A DNA stretch of 64,000 nucleotides from Lineus longissimus (GCF_910592395.1 NC_088311.1:6696501-6760500), one strand, 5' to 3'; positions 12,301 through 27,300 are shown, counted from the first letter of the stretch. Numbers and translations: made by a program. The notes: a model not told the origin generated them from the sequence alone.

Positions 12301-15300
12301 AAACATTATATATACAATTTTCAGATAAATCCCATGCCCAAGCACTCCTGGGCAAAATCCTACCATCCCAATATTTTTTACACCAGATCTGATATTTTCT
12401 CAACTCCCCAATTTTTGATTTGTCTACGATTATGAATTTGACTTCATCTTTTCCTGAACTGTGCTCCCATTTTAAACATGTTTCCCTCCTTTCAAATTTA
12501 TCCCACCCCAAATTTTCATATCAAAGTATAGAAAATACACTTTTTGGACGCATTATTTACCTTGCCCCTGTTTTAACATGCGTTCCATTTCCTTTACGAT
12601 TTTCAAATTTTTAATCTTGTACTGCCGTTTGGAGATGGTCCCTAGTATCGGGCATATTGCTGGAGAGGTTTATGCATCGTATTGTACATCATGCATACTT
12701 TTCTTCACTTTCTCATTCTCTGAGGCATGTTTAAGTGTTTTATCTTGCTCACTCTCTGCTTCCATCCATGTTTTAATGAAGAGATAACGTTCATGTACAG
12801 TTCTGGATGAAAGCAAATCTTGAAAGTGCTTGTGTTAGTGATGGAAAGATAAAAAAACTCAGAACGTTTGGCAGACATTCTGCTGAAATATTTTGGTTGA
12901 CATTCAACTGAATGAAAAGAGTAAGCTCTTTGCTCTTACCAATACTCTACCCGGGTTTAGCAAGAAAGGTCAGCAGTCCTAATGTTGCTGGTTGTAGAAT
13001 TGTCGAAAACAGACAGTGAAGAGTAATAATGACTGTTGTCTTAATTGCAAAACTGAATTCTAGGTTCAGGATCCGTTGGTTCCTGCACAGCATAAGGGTC
13101 GAGGGAATTTTAGAGTATCAGTTTGATTAATCTGATTGAAAGAGAAATAAACAGCTTGGCCTGATGGTATAATGAGATAAGATGCCATACAACTAGTATT
13201 CACTGATCAACATAATATTCTCCAACTAGTATTCACAGATCACAGGAGCTATTTGCAACAAATAGGTCCTGTGATCTGTGAATTTGTTTCTTGTTGCTTG
13301 TAGCAAAGCTTGGTGCATGCCATTTATGTTCTACACCCGCGCACATAAGACACGTTAACATCTTTTTAAACTGTTTTCTCAAACTGGCATTGTCTCACAA
13401 AAGTCGATGGACATTGTCAGTATTGCATGCAATATTTTTACTGTTTTTTATTGACATTGCATGAAACTTGAAGATGTCCTACTGTACATAATTTGTGTAA
13501 AGGATCCCTTTATAATGATTGTCATTGCATGGTATATTTTATTCATTTCTGTAGGGCTTTATAGGTTTCGTCAAAAAGCCCGCAGTTTACTTTTGTATAA
13601 TTTACAACATTTTAGTTGCTTTCAAGTGTGCATCTCTGGGCATTGGTTTGGTGAAGACTATAAAAAGTCAATCAAAAGGGTTTGAAAAAGGCATTGGCAG
13701 AAAGTGAGATGTCACCACTTGAAGTCGGCTTCTTGGGAGTTGAGTGAGGGATAGACAGGTCCTTTGAAGTCTACTGAGGTATACAAAAAAGGGCGAGACC
13801 GTGCTTGATAAGATTTCTTGATATTGAGAATGATATAACCAAACCATTACTCCTCCTATCTACCTCTGCATGACTTGATAAGCACTAGTTTTCATTTTGA
13901 ACCGAGAAAACCTTCTTTTAGCTTGCCATGTTGTCCATTTAACCCCACAGTTGCATGGTGATTATACTAACATGTTTTTTAATTTTGTCGGGTAACAGAT
14001 AAATTGAACTCGCATATTTTTGATCGTAAGTAAACGAAATGTATGCTATATCACATGACTGATCATGTGACCTGCTGATGTGCTGTCAATCTCCAGTTTT
14101 TACGGACGTCCAATTTTCTCGTGATTAATATTTTTGCATGCATGATTTATAAAGCTATCTTACTTCCTGACTCTTGTCCTTTCAATTTATACAGGGTGGC
14201 CCAATGTTGAAAAGCATATGTCTACCACCCTCAGACTTAAAGCACTAGTACTGGCATATGGAAGATCTTCTTGGGGGGAAAATGAAGATTTGTTCCAGTA
14301 GTTTTGCTTCAGAGTCAATTTTTCTGAATTGGGCCAACTGTAAAATTACACACGACTTCCCAAAAGACAAAGAAGCTCTGGAGCTAAAACTACTGGTCTA
14401 AATATCATTTTTCTCCTGAAAAAGATAATCCACTGGTACTGGTGGATTGGGCCTCTGGTTGATGGAAGTATGGTTGTCTGGTATTTTTGGGCCATCCTGT
14501 ATAGCGATGAGCAGTAGTTGAGCAGATTTATCTTGAGGCGATCTTTTCATGGCATTTATGTCAGAAAAAGCACTGTTACAGTACCAGTGTACCACACGTC
14601 AAAGGTGGAATACACTGCCTTTATTGCTGCAGAGCTTTGGCTATGGTTGCGGAGATTATTTTGTTTCATAGATGTGCCACAGCAGTATGTCCTCATCAGT
14701 TCTGAGCCATTGAAATAATGCCTTCATGATAAAATGGTAGACTCTCTCACTTCTTCTGATTCTAAGAGTAAATTCCTGGACCTGGAAATTCCGATGGAAT
14801 GCCCCTGTAGAATTCCTTTGAACTTCCAGTACAATACCTGTGTCATTCCCACAATTTCACCAGATTCTGTTACAATTTTATGAAATTCCAGTTGAGTCAT
14901 AGTAAAATTGCAGCTAAATTCAGTGGTATTCTAGTGATACTTGGAGGACCATCTGGGCTAGGAATTTACTCTGATGCGATCATTTGACATTGTCAAAATA
15001 TGGCCGATTCTTGCAGCTTCTCCGTCAGTCATTGTTGAGACTGTGGTGTGATTCTAAAAGAGGAGTACATCATAAGAATCGCGTCCATGGTCTCCTTTTG
15101 CTTTTAGCCACGTAGTTTAACGAACAGACTCTGGCCTGCTGTATTGTGAGTCGAGAAGACAGCCACAGGTGCTGTACCTTGAAGTGCATTTCCTGCCATA
15201 GTCTGCGTAGAGCTGCATGTGACTTCAGAAAGTGCTAGAAAGTACAGTGCTCTGCATTCGATTCACAATTACACTATGTCAAAGTCCTCATTCCATTTCA

Positions 15301-18300
15301 AACTTGTTGGACACTTTCTGCATAGGAACGACAAAAACTGTGCATGTGTTGAAGTGAATTTTTTTCAATCACAATTGATTGAAAAACGAAGAAAATGTTA
15401 TATCTTGTCAAAAAAATTGTTTTTTTGGTTGTGGAAACTGTCAGTTATTTGATCGTGAATGAAAGTGAATCCGCAAATTAAAATGCGGTCAAAAGCTGAT
15501 TGGTTCCCCACGAACACAGCTACATTGGAAATATAGTGCATTTATCCCAAATTGTTGGAAGACATAATATTTTCTATGAAATCCAAATTTACACGTTGTG
15601 GATGGAATTTCATCAATGATGTATTTTGAAGAAGACTTTGTTTGTAAATTGTTCAAATGGTTAATTCAAATGTAAAACATGATGTGAAATATTGACATGG
15701 ATAGCACCACAAATGTCTTGATACATTGTAGCATGCTATTTGTTGGATTTTGGTGAGATTCTGTGTGCTGTCAAAGCCTGAATTAGCAATCAATTCTGGC
15801 TGTTCATTTTAAAAGAAGATACTTACCAAAAATTTGGCAAGTTCTGCTGTGCTTACTTGCTTTGTCCAACAACTTCGTTGGTATAACAACTTAGATTGTA
15901 CATGTAGAACAGAACTTGATAGTCTAGGTACAAATCTAAGCAATGCTTCAATTTGAGAAAACATGAGTTGGAGACAGCACCATGAGATCAGAAAGAATTG
16001 TAAAGAAACATTGATGGTTATTGTAAGCAACAGAAGGACCGTGTAATATACTAAGTAACTTCTGAAAAACAAGATCTGTTTTTCTGCTGTAATTTTTTCC
16101 ACCTTACCTCCTATGTACATTTGTGGTCCATCTTACTATGCACAGTTTAGTTTGAAGATATTGGTTCAAAAAACACTCTTTATGCAAACCAGCCCGAAAA
16201 AAAAGCAGTTCAAGTAGAAATATTTAATAGTAGTGTTGTGCTATCAGAATTCAAATCACTGACTCCAATGTTGGACTGATGATAGCACCCTATATTGGAA
16301 TTGAAATTTCAGTTGTATGCAGACTGGTTTAAGGTGTTTTCGAACCAACTCTTCAGTTATCGGTCACAACATGTTAAGCTTTTTTTCAGGTGCCGATTTT
16401 AAAATTAATACGTAACTTGTAATTAACGGATTATTGACCGTATCATGGCATAAGGAATTTGTGCTTGTCAGCCATTTCTACCAGAGATGATGTCAATAGC
16501 TAAGAAGACTTAACGGAAACAGCATCACCAGGTTTTGAACAGTTCAAATTGGTACTCGCCTATTGCAAAGTCAGCATTATTCTCACCAGTAATTGCCAGT
16601 TTTTGATATTCACCAATCACTATAGTGGTATCGAGCAATGACTTGTGGGGATATCGCATTCTATAGTCATTTTTGGCAGTGCTTATTACCAAGTTAAACT
16701 GAGCAGAATTTGGATTCAAGTGACATATATTTTGAAGTAACATCATATAACAAGCAAGCAATTTGTGACAAGCAGCTTGATTTGTATCATTGCATTCACA
16801 TTCACTTTTGGAGATGCCATCAGCTAAATCTTGAAGATATTAATTTTTTGTTCACTTATGAACCAGTCTCGTTTTGGAATATCAAACGCGAAGATTATTT
16901 TCACAACACATGAAATAATCGAGCAATCCATACCCACAATATCGAATACTTCATTTATGCTTTAAACTTTTTCCCTAACAAAATTAATGTCAACTTGTGG
17001 TTGTAAGTCATGTTGAAATGTTGAAGTTAAATTGGCCAATGTGAGAGTAAGAAGTGGGATGGTCTTCATTGGTGGTGAAAATTCAGTTTGTGCTATCTGT
17101 GTTGGCCAAGCTCCTGAAATAATATGCCCTACCCGTTAAAAGAATAAACTCAACACAGTACTGGTTCCCAATGTAGCTGACCTTAGCAATTCCATTGCAT
17201 TAAGTTTACATGATTTCTTGAATGGTCATGCATTTGATGATAACAAGAAGGTGAACTTTAGGTGTCCTACAAACCAGTGATTTTAGTTGCTGCAACGTGA
17301 CGATTGTTGTTGGAAAGCATCAGCCGATTGGTTAAATTGCGGTCACTCGTCATGTTGCAAATGTTCCGTTGCAGGGACTCAAATCGCTCATTTGCGAGCT
17401 TTACACATTGTCAAGACCATGTTCATGTGAAACGTACAACTGGTCTGATGACAGCTTGCTAAAATATTGCCAACCTCTATCATTTGTAACCCGAAAGCTG
17501 CAATGAACTAAACTTGATAGATTTTAATTTGGATTAGTTCTCTTTTATGTTTTTTTTCTTCAAATATTTATTTCTATACTAACCAAAATGTCTCCATGAC
17601 TTACAACCTGATCCAGCTCTAACTCCACACTGTCACCAGTCTCCAGTTTCCCCCCGTTTATAACCCTACTGACATTCTTCATCATGCACTAAACCAGTTC
17701 CCCATTTTCTTTGCTTTTCCACATGCTAGTCGAAGCAGGTGAGATAGAAGTTGCGGCGTGCGCTCATGTCCTTTGTCCATTTTCTTGTTCCTGTTGGGCT
17801 GCCCTTAAAATAATATGCTGGTTTGCGGTAACACGACCCTTGTCTTGACCTCCAAACGATTTTAACACTACGTCTTCAATATGATGCAAGTATGAGGGGT
17901 ACAAATCACTAGGTAGCTTTATCATTTATAGAAAAGCTTTGAAGTGGAGAAAAGTTGTGAAGTTTCATTTTAAACTTTTTGTAAAAATATGAAACGTAGA
18001 TGGGTTTTTGTGAAAAAAAGTCTTTAACATGGCCATTAAGTGTTTCAGCAGGGTTGATAAACCTTTTTGATAGGGAAAAATAATTGATGATTAAAAGGGG
18101 CAGGGAGTGTTGAAACAGGGTTGTTAGGTTACCGGAAAACGAACAGAATATTTTGGGCGGCCGTGTCCGACGTCTCTGATTCAATTCATAACATGTTTCT
18201 TCCAGTCCAGTCTCGTGCCGTGCATTCCACGTCTTTGTCTGCCTTTGATATTACCGCACCACTAGCACCGAGAACTTGATAACACACAACTGAGAATGTT

Positions 18301-21300
18301 ACAACAGCAGGAACTATAACACGCAGGCCTGAATTAGGTCTACACACCAATTCACACACGCACACATCTATCAAATTTGGAATTGTTTAACTTCCAACAT
18401 GAAAATTCATGGAATTTGATTCGCTGAACTTAAATCATTTGACCAATATCATGTAATTTACTGGTCCAATTGCCATCACATGCCCAAAATCGTGTAATTC
18501 ATTGGTCAAATCACCATGATGCGCCAAAAGTCATGTATCATTAGTTCAATTGTCCTCATGTGACCCGAATCAAGTTATTTATTGGTCCTGTTGCCAATCA
18601 CGTTACCGAAAATTATGGCTTTAATTGGTCCAACTGCCCTATCGTGTGACCAAAATTATGGAATTTTGCTGGTCCAATTTACCAAAATCATAGAATTTTC
18701 TTATCTTATTGAACCATGTTGTGTTTTAGATGGTGATGCTGGCATGGGTAACTGTCAACTTTCTCTTTTTACCTTTACTAACGTTACATTTTCTGAATTA
18801 TTCCCATTTTACACAAATTTATACACAATTTCAAAACACACACGTTATACTGGCAATGAATCTAAAATGCTAAAGACCTATCTGTCAATAGGCTTGTCCC
18901 TTATAGGGGGCATTGCCACTTATACACATTCACATCCACACCATACTGCTTTTGTACTGTGTGACGAGTAACTTTGGCCAGTCACTTTACTGGCAATTTT
19001 CTACTTGTGTCATCATTTGACAAACACATTCTAAGCTATCACTAAAACATCAACATGTGAAGCATTAGTACGGGCTTGAGTGGGTACAGTATGTTACCAA
19101 AAGTGGTCATCCTCCATCCTTGGTTGGGTGAACGCATCCCACCCTGATGAAGTGAGTCGAGAAGTTAGCCCTGTCCACACAGCAGCAAAACTGTAGAATA
19201 TAAAATCTTGCTGAAACAGCCAACTAGCAGATAAAACAAACACACAGTAACTTATATGATATGTTTGGAGAGTCTGTTGTGATGGTTCGACATTACAAAG
19301 CTTGAATAAAAATACTTTTCCAAGTCAAGATCGGAAAAGTGATGACTTCTAGATCAACATGTGCGTGTGCTTTATATAACGTCTCGGCGTTTTTGACTTC
19401 CAGTGTCCAAGAGTTTAATAATTTTGCTCTTTTTTCTAGTAACATGTCTTCGTCCACGAGAGTTTTCATATTTCATTCGTGCGATTTTAATATTTTTGTA
19501 TAATTATTATGATTTATGTGTGTCATTTTGAGCCTCTTATGATTTCACACCGGTATTGAGTCCATTTGTATAAGTGTTCAAAGCTACATGTACATGTACA
19601 GGTTTTTGTGCTTTGCACTTTATTATGCCTTTTCGTGTACATTTTGTGTGTTTTCAAAAAGGGAGCCACCAATGAGGTGGCGCTAGGTATACTTAAAAGA
19701 ATTTTGTGAGCTTTAGAGGTTCCTTTAAGCTGATATGTTGTACCTTCGTACATAGTTCGTAGTGGAAAGATTCATATTTGAAAGCCATAGGTCTTTTGTA
19801 GCAAAAAAACTTTTGACAGCGCTCTTTAAAAGGTTGTGTTTGTTTCACCCTGTAGGCTAGCCTGCAAAACTGAGTCACCTTATCAAAAATTCTATCGGTA
19901 TTCGAATCGGTACGTGTATGTATAGTTTCACGTCAATTGGTGATATCACAAGATTATTGAATATGAGGTGTATTTTTGCAATGTGAATGAAATATTAATT
20001 TCTGTGAAATATCAGTGCTCATGTTAAGAAATCTACTCAATTGAATTCCTTCTAGACTATGCTGTCTGATATGTATTTTTTAACATTTATCTAATAGGAA
20101 CCCAGTTTAACATTGGATTCTGGCCTATTTGGATAAATTGGTACATTCATCCTAGTCCCTCCAAACACAAGGGTGACCCTTCTACTACTCCAACCTGAGA
20201 TGTCGATGTCCATATTCTCCTTTATTTCCTTCCAGTTCCCACCCAGTCGAAAAATCTCCAAGGTGTGGCGATATCGCCGAACAGCATCCAACTGTCATGG
20301 GAGAGACCGGAAGATTCGGGGGAGAGTATCATCAGTTACGAGCTATACTACAACGACTCCCACTTCCGTCAGAATGTCCGGATAACAATAACACCGCCAG
20401 TGGAGAACTTCTTGTTAGAGGATTTGACGCCGGATACATTGTATAATATCCGGGTCGCTGCAAAATCCGACCGAGGAGAAGGGGCCAGTACACCAATTGT
20501 CCAAGTGAAGACGGAGCCATATTGTAAGGGCCTAATCTTAACTTTGTTCTATACATTGTTCTTGCACAACACAAGTGAACTTCTATCTGTTTACTATCTT
20601 CTTTAAACTTCACTTTCAGATTTGTACATATTTTTTGACTCGACATGCTAAAAACTAGCCTTCTCAAACATCTCAATTAAAACACTTTATCATCATTAAA
20701 ATGTGATGCTGCTGTACACAGAAAGTTGATGATTCCTGAGAAGGGTCGATGATACCCGAACATCATGCAAAACAATTTGGGCATTAACATTGGAGAATTG
20801 TGCGCTCTTACAGAATGTTTCCAATATGGCTCTGGATATTGAAAGGAAAGGAGTGAAATGTTCCCGTGGTTCTATCTGTGAACACACGAGCAAAGGGTTC
20901 CGTAAACGTGCAATTTCTGTGCGCAGAGCATTTACAATTATGCATTGCTCTATTGAATGACAAAGTAATGTGCAGTGTTCATCCATGTATCTGTCTGTAG
21001 ATAAAGTGACGATTGGCCACACTTTGCCCCACAACCCGAATATTACGTCATTTCTGATAAATGTGATTTTGTTAATCTGTGTTCTGTTCAAAGAATATTT
21101 TACCTTCTCGATACTGAAAATCTATATCCTTGTGATGTTTTTGCGTCGATAAGTGTCTGGTGTCTTGTCACTAGGAGTCTATCTCTTTCAAATCTATTTG
21201 ATACCAACACGTATCGACTGTATAATGGTCCTTTTAACTGAGCTTTGTCCAAAAATCAATTCATTAGGGAGGGGGGACTTCGTAAAAGTTAAAAATCTTT

Positions 21301-24300
21301 GTATTCAACTTATCTAATTTCAGTCGGTAATTTCTGAAACTTGTTTCAGTCTAAAACACCATGGTTACCATGATCAATCAGAAGTGAATTTTATGGGTGG
21401 TAATTTATGACTAAAGATGCTAGACACGAATGTTCTGAAATTGCAAATCCAGCCAGATTTATTTCTTGGTATTTTTTTTAAAGAAAAAGTTGCGGCATGT
21501 TAAAACAAAGACGACATTTGCAACGTGTTTAGCTCCTGCATGGTTGTTGGACTACGTTAGCTGTGTATGTCAGTGTGGTTCTTGGAGTGCTACTTGTGTC
21601 GTTTATCAGTTACTCGTTGATTCACAGCAAGACATATGTTATATGCTAGTTATCATGGTCAGAACTAAGGTAATGTGTGACAATTATAGCCTTGGTGCAG
21701 TTATATCCTGCCCTCACCGAAAAGCAGTGTGATATCAGTCAGGATTCAGTCAGGTTGCAGTGTTACCTCACATTGTTATGGCAGTGTTGAAATCAGTGGA
21801 AAGCAGTCATAGGAAGTGTTTTTCAGTCACGTGTTACCAAAGCATACAGTTATACAGCAATCAAAAATAGAGGTTAGGGAGTCATAAGCAGTGGTAAGAC
21901 AGTCAAAATCAGTGGTAAAGGCAGTCAAAAGCACACAGTAAAAAGATGACAAATTCACGTCCTTGACCTACGTCATTGCAAACTTTGTCATAATGACAGT
22001 GGTCAGATGGGGTTACTATAGACAATTGAAACAACACATGGCACATAGCTACTGTCAGTGGTGATGTCAGGGATTGAAGCTAGATCAAATTGATGTCCAA
22101 ATAAAGTAACTGCACGCGGCCTGTAGAATAATGATCTAACAGACTGATTGATGTGTATTGAGCTCCTATGCAGATATCTTGCAGTGTATGCATACATTAC
22201 AACACCTATAGGGCCTACAGCCTTCTTGATTTGCTGAAAATACAACTTCAGTGTCTGTCTAGATTACCCTTTTTGCATTCATTGGCTCCTTATTTGTTCC
22301 AATTCAAACTGACTAAAACTCCCCTCTTCTCATATTGAAATTCGGGTAAATATCGAGAAATATGAAGAGCTACCATGATTTCTTGAATGTTTGACTATCA
22401 AATTCAAACTTGCTAGCTTCCTGTCTCAGGTTGCATTATGGGTGATATTTAACACTGAATTTGACTGCAATTACCACTGCTTTACACTGCCATCAAGTCT
22501 TAATCTCAACAGTCATAAAGCAGTGGTTTTCAGTCATGTTGAAAATGCCACGGGTTTCGATCAGAGTTGGAGAAGTGGAAATCAGTGGTCTTTCAGTCAT
22601 AGGCAGTGTTTTTGAAATACGTCGTTCATAATGATATGCAAGTGGCAGTGCTTTGCAGTGGTCTTTCAGTCAAAATCAGTGGTTTTAAAACATTAAGAAA
22701 AAATGATATGCCTAAGACAGTCATATGCAGTGGGGGTTTCAGTCAAAAGCAGTGTGATGCAGTCATTTTCAGTGCACTGCCTTTCGGTGAGGGTGTGCAT
22801 GTGTACTTCCAGTTGTAATCTATACTGTAGGGGCTGTGCCTTGGCTATAATTGTAACACTTTCCCTTACGAGATATCTTGAAGCACGTATGTCATCATCC
22901 CTGAATGTGTCTCTCTTATTCTTGCCGCCGCTCATAATCAAGCTTCATAATTTTTTTCATTTTGAACTTGGTATTTGTATTAGACGTTGTGAATATCGCA
23001 AGAACCTTTGGCTATTGTCTCATCCGCATATCCATGGATGTGACCTTGTTTATGTCGACCAAAACTTATAAGAATCGACTTCTAAAAATGTACATTGTTG
23101 GCAAGGAAAAGAGTGTAAATAGGTCTAGCGCCTGGAAATAAGATGTATAGGACCATAACAGTCTTGAGCGAGACTTTTCAAGCTGTCTTCCCCACCGTCT
23201 ATATGGTTACGCCAATCTTGTTTAAAGGCTGTCCTCATAGTGATATCCGGGGTTGACAGGCTGACAAAGTCAATTTTTCATCATTTTTTCATCCATTAAT
23301 TTTTGCAGTTTTTCGTAATCTTTTTTGAAATGAACTATCCATCGTCATATTGCATGTTTTGCTGTCATCGCTGTCTCTTTCGTTTTAATTCACCTTGTTT
23401 ATTTTTTCTCCTCGTGCCCTTAGTTCCAAGTGCCCCTCCACAGGATGTACACGCGTCTGCTCTTGACTCCACAAGCATACAGGTCACATGGAAACCACCG
23501 CCTGAAAAAGATCAAAACGGCGTGATAACCAGTTATACAATCTTGTATAGCGAGGCTAAAAGTGGCGGTGGTGTCAATGACGCCATGCGGGCGGTCACCG
23601 AGGCCTCAGACCGCACCTATATCATCCGTTATGGTCTGAGACGGTGGACTATGTATAAAATCTGGATGTTAGCTAGTACCCGAGTAGGGGATGGCCCCAC
23701 GTCTGATCCCATCATGATCCGCACCGATGAGTCCGGTATGTATCATTCTATAAACCAATTGAACCTTGGGGAACTAACTTTCACCTGTTTGAATGGATAG
23801 TTTCAGTTCGTGGTGCACAAGTTCATTGTATGTCTTGTGCATTCGTATACCAGTGGTATGCTGTCATGTTTTTATGCTTGATGTAAGGCATCCATTACTA
23901 TAACTACTACAGGGTGTCCCAAAAAGCAATTATATCTCACTGGATCATTTTCTATTACTTTTAAAAGCTTTTTTTTATTGTGAGAAATGTACTTTTCGAG
24001 CAAAGTGGCAGAGATGTGCCAGAAACACGTAATGAAAAAAAGGAATAATGTAACTGAACTGGCCTTATATGTAATATGAACTAATACAGTTTCACTCAAA
24101 GTAAATTTTGTTACCTTTGGGGGGGGGGGGGGTGTAGAAAAATCCTTCTACAAAACATTTCATATTCTCTGAAGTGGTGACCAATTAACAACCCAAATGC
24201 ACGGAAAACTATAAATAAAGACAAGGGATATTCTTGCTCAACTCAACCCGCAAGCTCTAAATTGCTTCACTCATTTCTGCCGAGATCAATTATCGGATTG

Positions 24301-27300
24301 CTTGAGAGTAGTCCATAAACCATGCCTAGTAATGGTTGCTTAGTAACAAGTCTTTGAGTGTCTGCTCGTCTGCTCAGTGAGTTTCGTCGTGCAGTCATCT
24401 GTCAACTTGCATTTGGCTTGCTGAGCTAGTGGTTCACATTGTCATGGTGGTGGTCTGTCTTGTACGGTGCCTATGATGAAGTGATGTAACAAACTAGTTA
24501 GACTCCTTCGTCGAGCATGCTTTATATTCACAATGCTGCTCACCTTCTGGTGGGCAAGGCCGTGTCATTTCAAGGTCAGAATACATAAGTCTCAAGGTCA
24601 GATCCCTAAATTCAAGTAATTATGTTGACAATCATGTCACGAGGTAATTGTGTTCAATTCATCTATAGCAGTGATGAATCTAAGCCAGAATATGCTCAAA
24701 GTTACATTTGGTCTTTGTTCTTTGGAATATGATGTGGAAATATAAGTTTGAACCCTTGATTTGAGCTGAGCTTTGAAGTTGGCACACCCCTTTTGCAGAG
24801 TTATCATGTTAGAGCCAGTGTGCTGGCCTGTTATAGTGGTATTGATTGATAATAATTCAAATTTTGGACAAAGTGCTTAACTGCTCAAAATACGAAGGGT
24901 CCCAACAGAGATTTGAATTACACTTGGGAGTATATCGGGATATAAGTTACAGTCGAGATATTAGTCAAAATATGTGATTTCATTGACAGTTACTAATGAG
25001 AAATTAAGATAGTGACGGCATGTTATATATGTACATGTATGACTGAAATGTTTGTTTCAACCACATGCTCGATGCTACGTGTAGCAATTCATAGCACTAT
25101 ATTGCTTAATTTCTAACTTCGGTCCTTCTGTTCTAACGCACCAAATGCATCGAAAGCGCACATATGTGGTCGTGAGTTTGTGGTTTTATGTGAAAGAAGT
25201 TCCCCGCTCACTGGTGATGGGTTTATTGTATTGTCATAGCACAAAAGTGTTCGATTGTAATCACTGTTTCTAGCAAAAATTATTTCGAAATTGAAGCAAG
25301 AATCACAATGCATAATCTGTGTGTATTTGATGATTCAGTTCATCTGCGTCTTGGAAAACCACATGTCATGACCCGTTCTGTGTGTTGGTACTATCTGTAT
25401 CGCTGCATAAAATGTAGAAGACAATGTCCTGTTAAAAAGCTTGCTCTTTCTATAGATGAGCATGTCAGATGGTAGATTGTTATGGGGAAACAAAATAGCT
25501 GACTTATGGGATCACCTTTGGTCTTTTTGACATCAGAGTGATCAACACGCGCTGCTAGAAGCACTCAGCTGAAAAGATGTCAACTGCCCACTTTGCCACA
25601 GACTTCTTTAAAAATTGGGAGTCCATGGTGTTCACCAGGCATGGTGTAATAGCTTAACTGATAGAAAGACTACCGTTTGCAAAGGTCTTGACATGAAGAT
25701 TTCCATGACATTGATGACCTCTGCTCTCTCTTGCCGATTGCTTTTTCCGATTATTTACATATTTTGTAATCAATATGACTGATGCTACAGTGTACAGTGG
25801 CAGACATGCATTCCGTATGTCATTCTGCCTCAAGAACGCTTCATTCACAAGATGTCTTAAAATGACACTTCTGTTTAATCATGTGACAACTTAAGAAAAA
25901 GTAAAATTCTGCTCTTAAAGCATATCATAAAAAGTTATATTTCAACATAATGGTTCTTCAAGCATAAAAATCATCTGAAACTATCCATTTTGCCCAGTTC
26001 TATCTAACTAGTTGAGGGTATAGAGCTTCTATCAACAAACAGCAGAGTTATCATGAATCATTTCCACAAATTTTTTCACCGGTGTAAAGTTTTCCAACAT
26101 CCCTGACCCTCAGTGAGCCTTTCAGTTGCTGCCTGTCGTGCAAAAGGTTGATAAGATAAGTTTGCTTTGTGTATACAATATACATGGACTGATCTATGTT
26201 CTGTGTTTACAATGGAGAAGTTACCTGAAGTAACAAAGCAGATGAGACAGAGTAAGATGAAGATTTTCCTTCTACAGTTGAACTTCTCTGTAAGGGACAA
26301 TTCTTTTCTGAATGGAAAGCTGTGTCTATAAAAGAAATTGAACAGAAAAGACCAAATTGGGATCAACATCAGTGTCCCCAATAGAGGGGGTGCCCTGCTG
26401 TAAATTGTGGTTCTGGTATGGGAGGTTCCAATGTACTTCGATACAAATTTCAAAAATGGGATATTCTTGTATGGAATAACACAGGCAGTGACTTTGAAAC
26501 TGGCTCCATTATACACGTGGTCTTCAACACCTAAGGTGTCGTAGCCCTTTCTTTCCCCTACACTAACTCCATTTGTATAAACAGTGGATGATGGCCAAGC
26601 ATGTGCCGACTACTAACACCACCTCCCTCTCCTTTGAAACATACTCAGACAGCACACAATCACATCCTACCATGACAAAGGATAATTAAATATCTCTTAA
26701 GAATTTCAGCTAAATCAATCTCATGTTGCATTGGAACAAAGAAACTCCGCTACAAGCATTTCAAAATTTCTTCAGTCATGATAAGGACTGGACATTTTTT
26801 CCATTCAGCAAACGTTTCTTTCTTCAACCAGGATCTTTCAATGACTCGTCGCAATCACTGTTGCATATATGATGCATTCTTCATAGCCATGCGCAGCACT
26901 CAGCAACAGTGCATACCATAGCGACCAGTGCAGCTCATAGCAACTACCCTAGTGACCATATGCAGTGCCTAGCAACCACCATAGCGACCATTGCGCAAGC
27001 ACCCACAGGTCATTACACTGCATCCTGAGGCCATATGCGAACATTTTATTCCATACGTTGTTGATTTTCTTGTGTAAATTAAGTTATTCTATGTATTTCT
27101 ATATTAGCTGATGTGGTGCATCTGGCGATAGCAACAGGTTGTAAGTCCATGGATGGTCTTATACATTGTCAAATATCCAACGCACACACTTGGATTATAG
27201 TGGTGTTCAACATTATGTTCAATCAGTTTTACATTACAGTCTGTTACAAATTTCGAATCAAAATATACCTTGTTCCACCTCTTATTGATGAAATTATTGA

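Larger units (their letters stand above)
6367..20235 (+). other. LAR giant intron, 13.9 kb
   Basis: No coding exon is recognised here. It holds a C-rich pyrimidine stretch (about 8862-8990), a 31-bp minisatellite (10942-11740), a near-perfect 53-bp palindrome (13231-13283), a 308-bp TA-flanked MITE (14192-14499) and a degenerate 42-bp repeat (about 18400-18710). Everything else looks like ordinary AT-rich intron. Confidence 0.75.

Noticed and set aside
13231-13283. Palindrome as a pre-miRNA
   Set aside because: The loop is 3 nt and the whole stem is 53 nt, too short and too perfect for a normal animal pre-miRNA; there is no flanking basal stem.
18582-18971. 129-codon ORF in the giant intron
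   Set aside because: It overlaps the degenerate 42-bp repeat and has no recognised domain; the reading is compositional.
23905-23930. Second transposon starting cagggtgtcccaaaaag
   Set aside because: No matching inverted end was found within a few kilobases, so element boundaries cannot be supported.
26076-26516. 146-codon minus-strand ORF in the intron after FN3-4
   Set aside because: It has no similarity to any family I know, no splice or start support, and overlaps a dispersed repeat.
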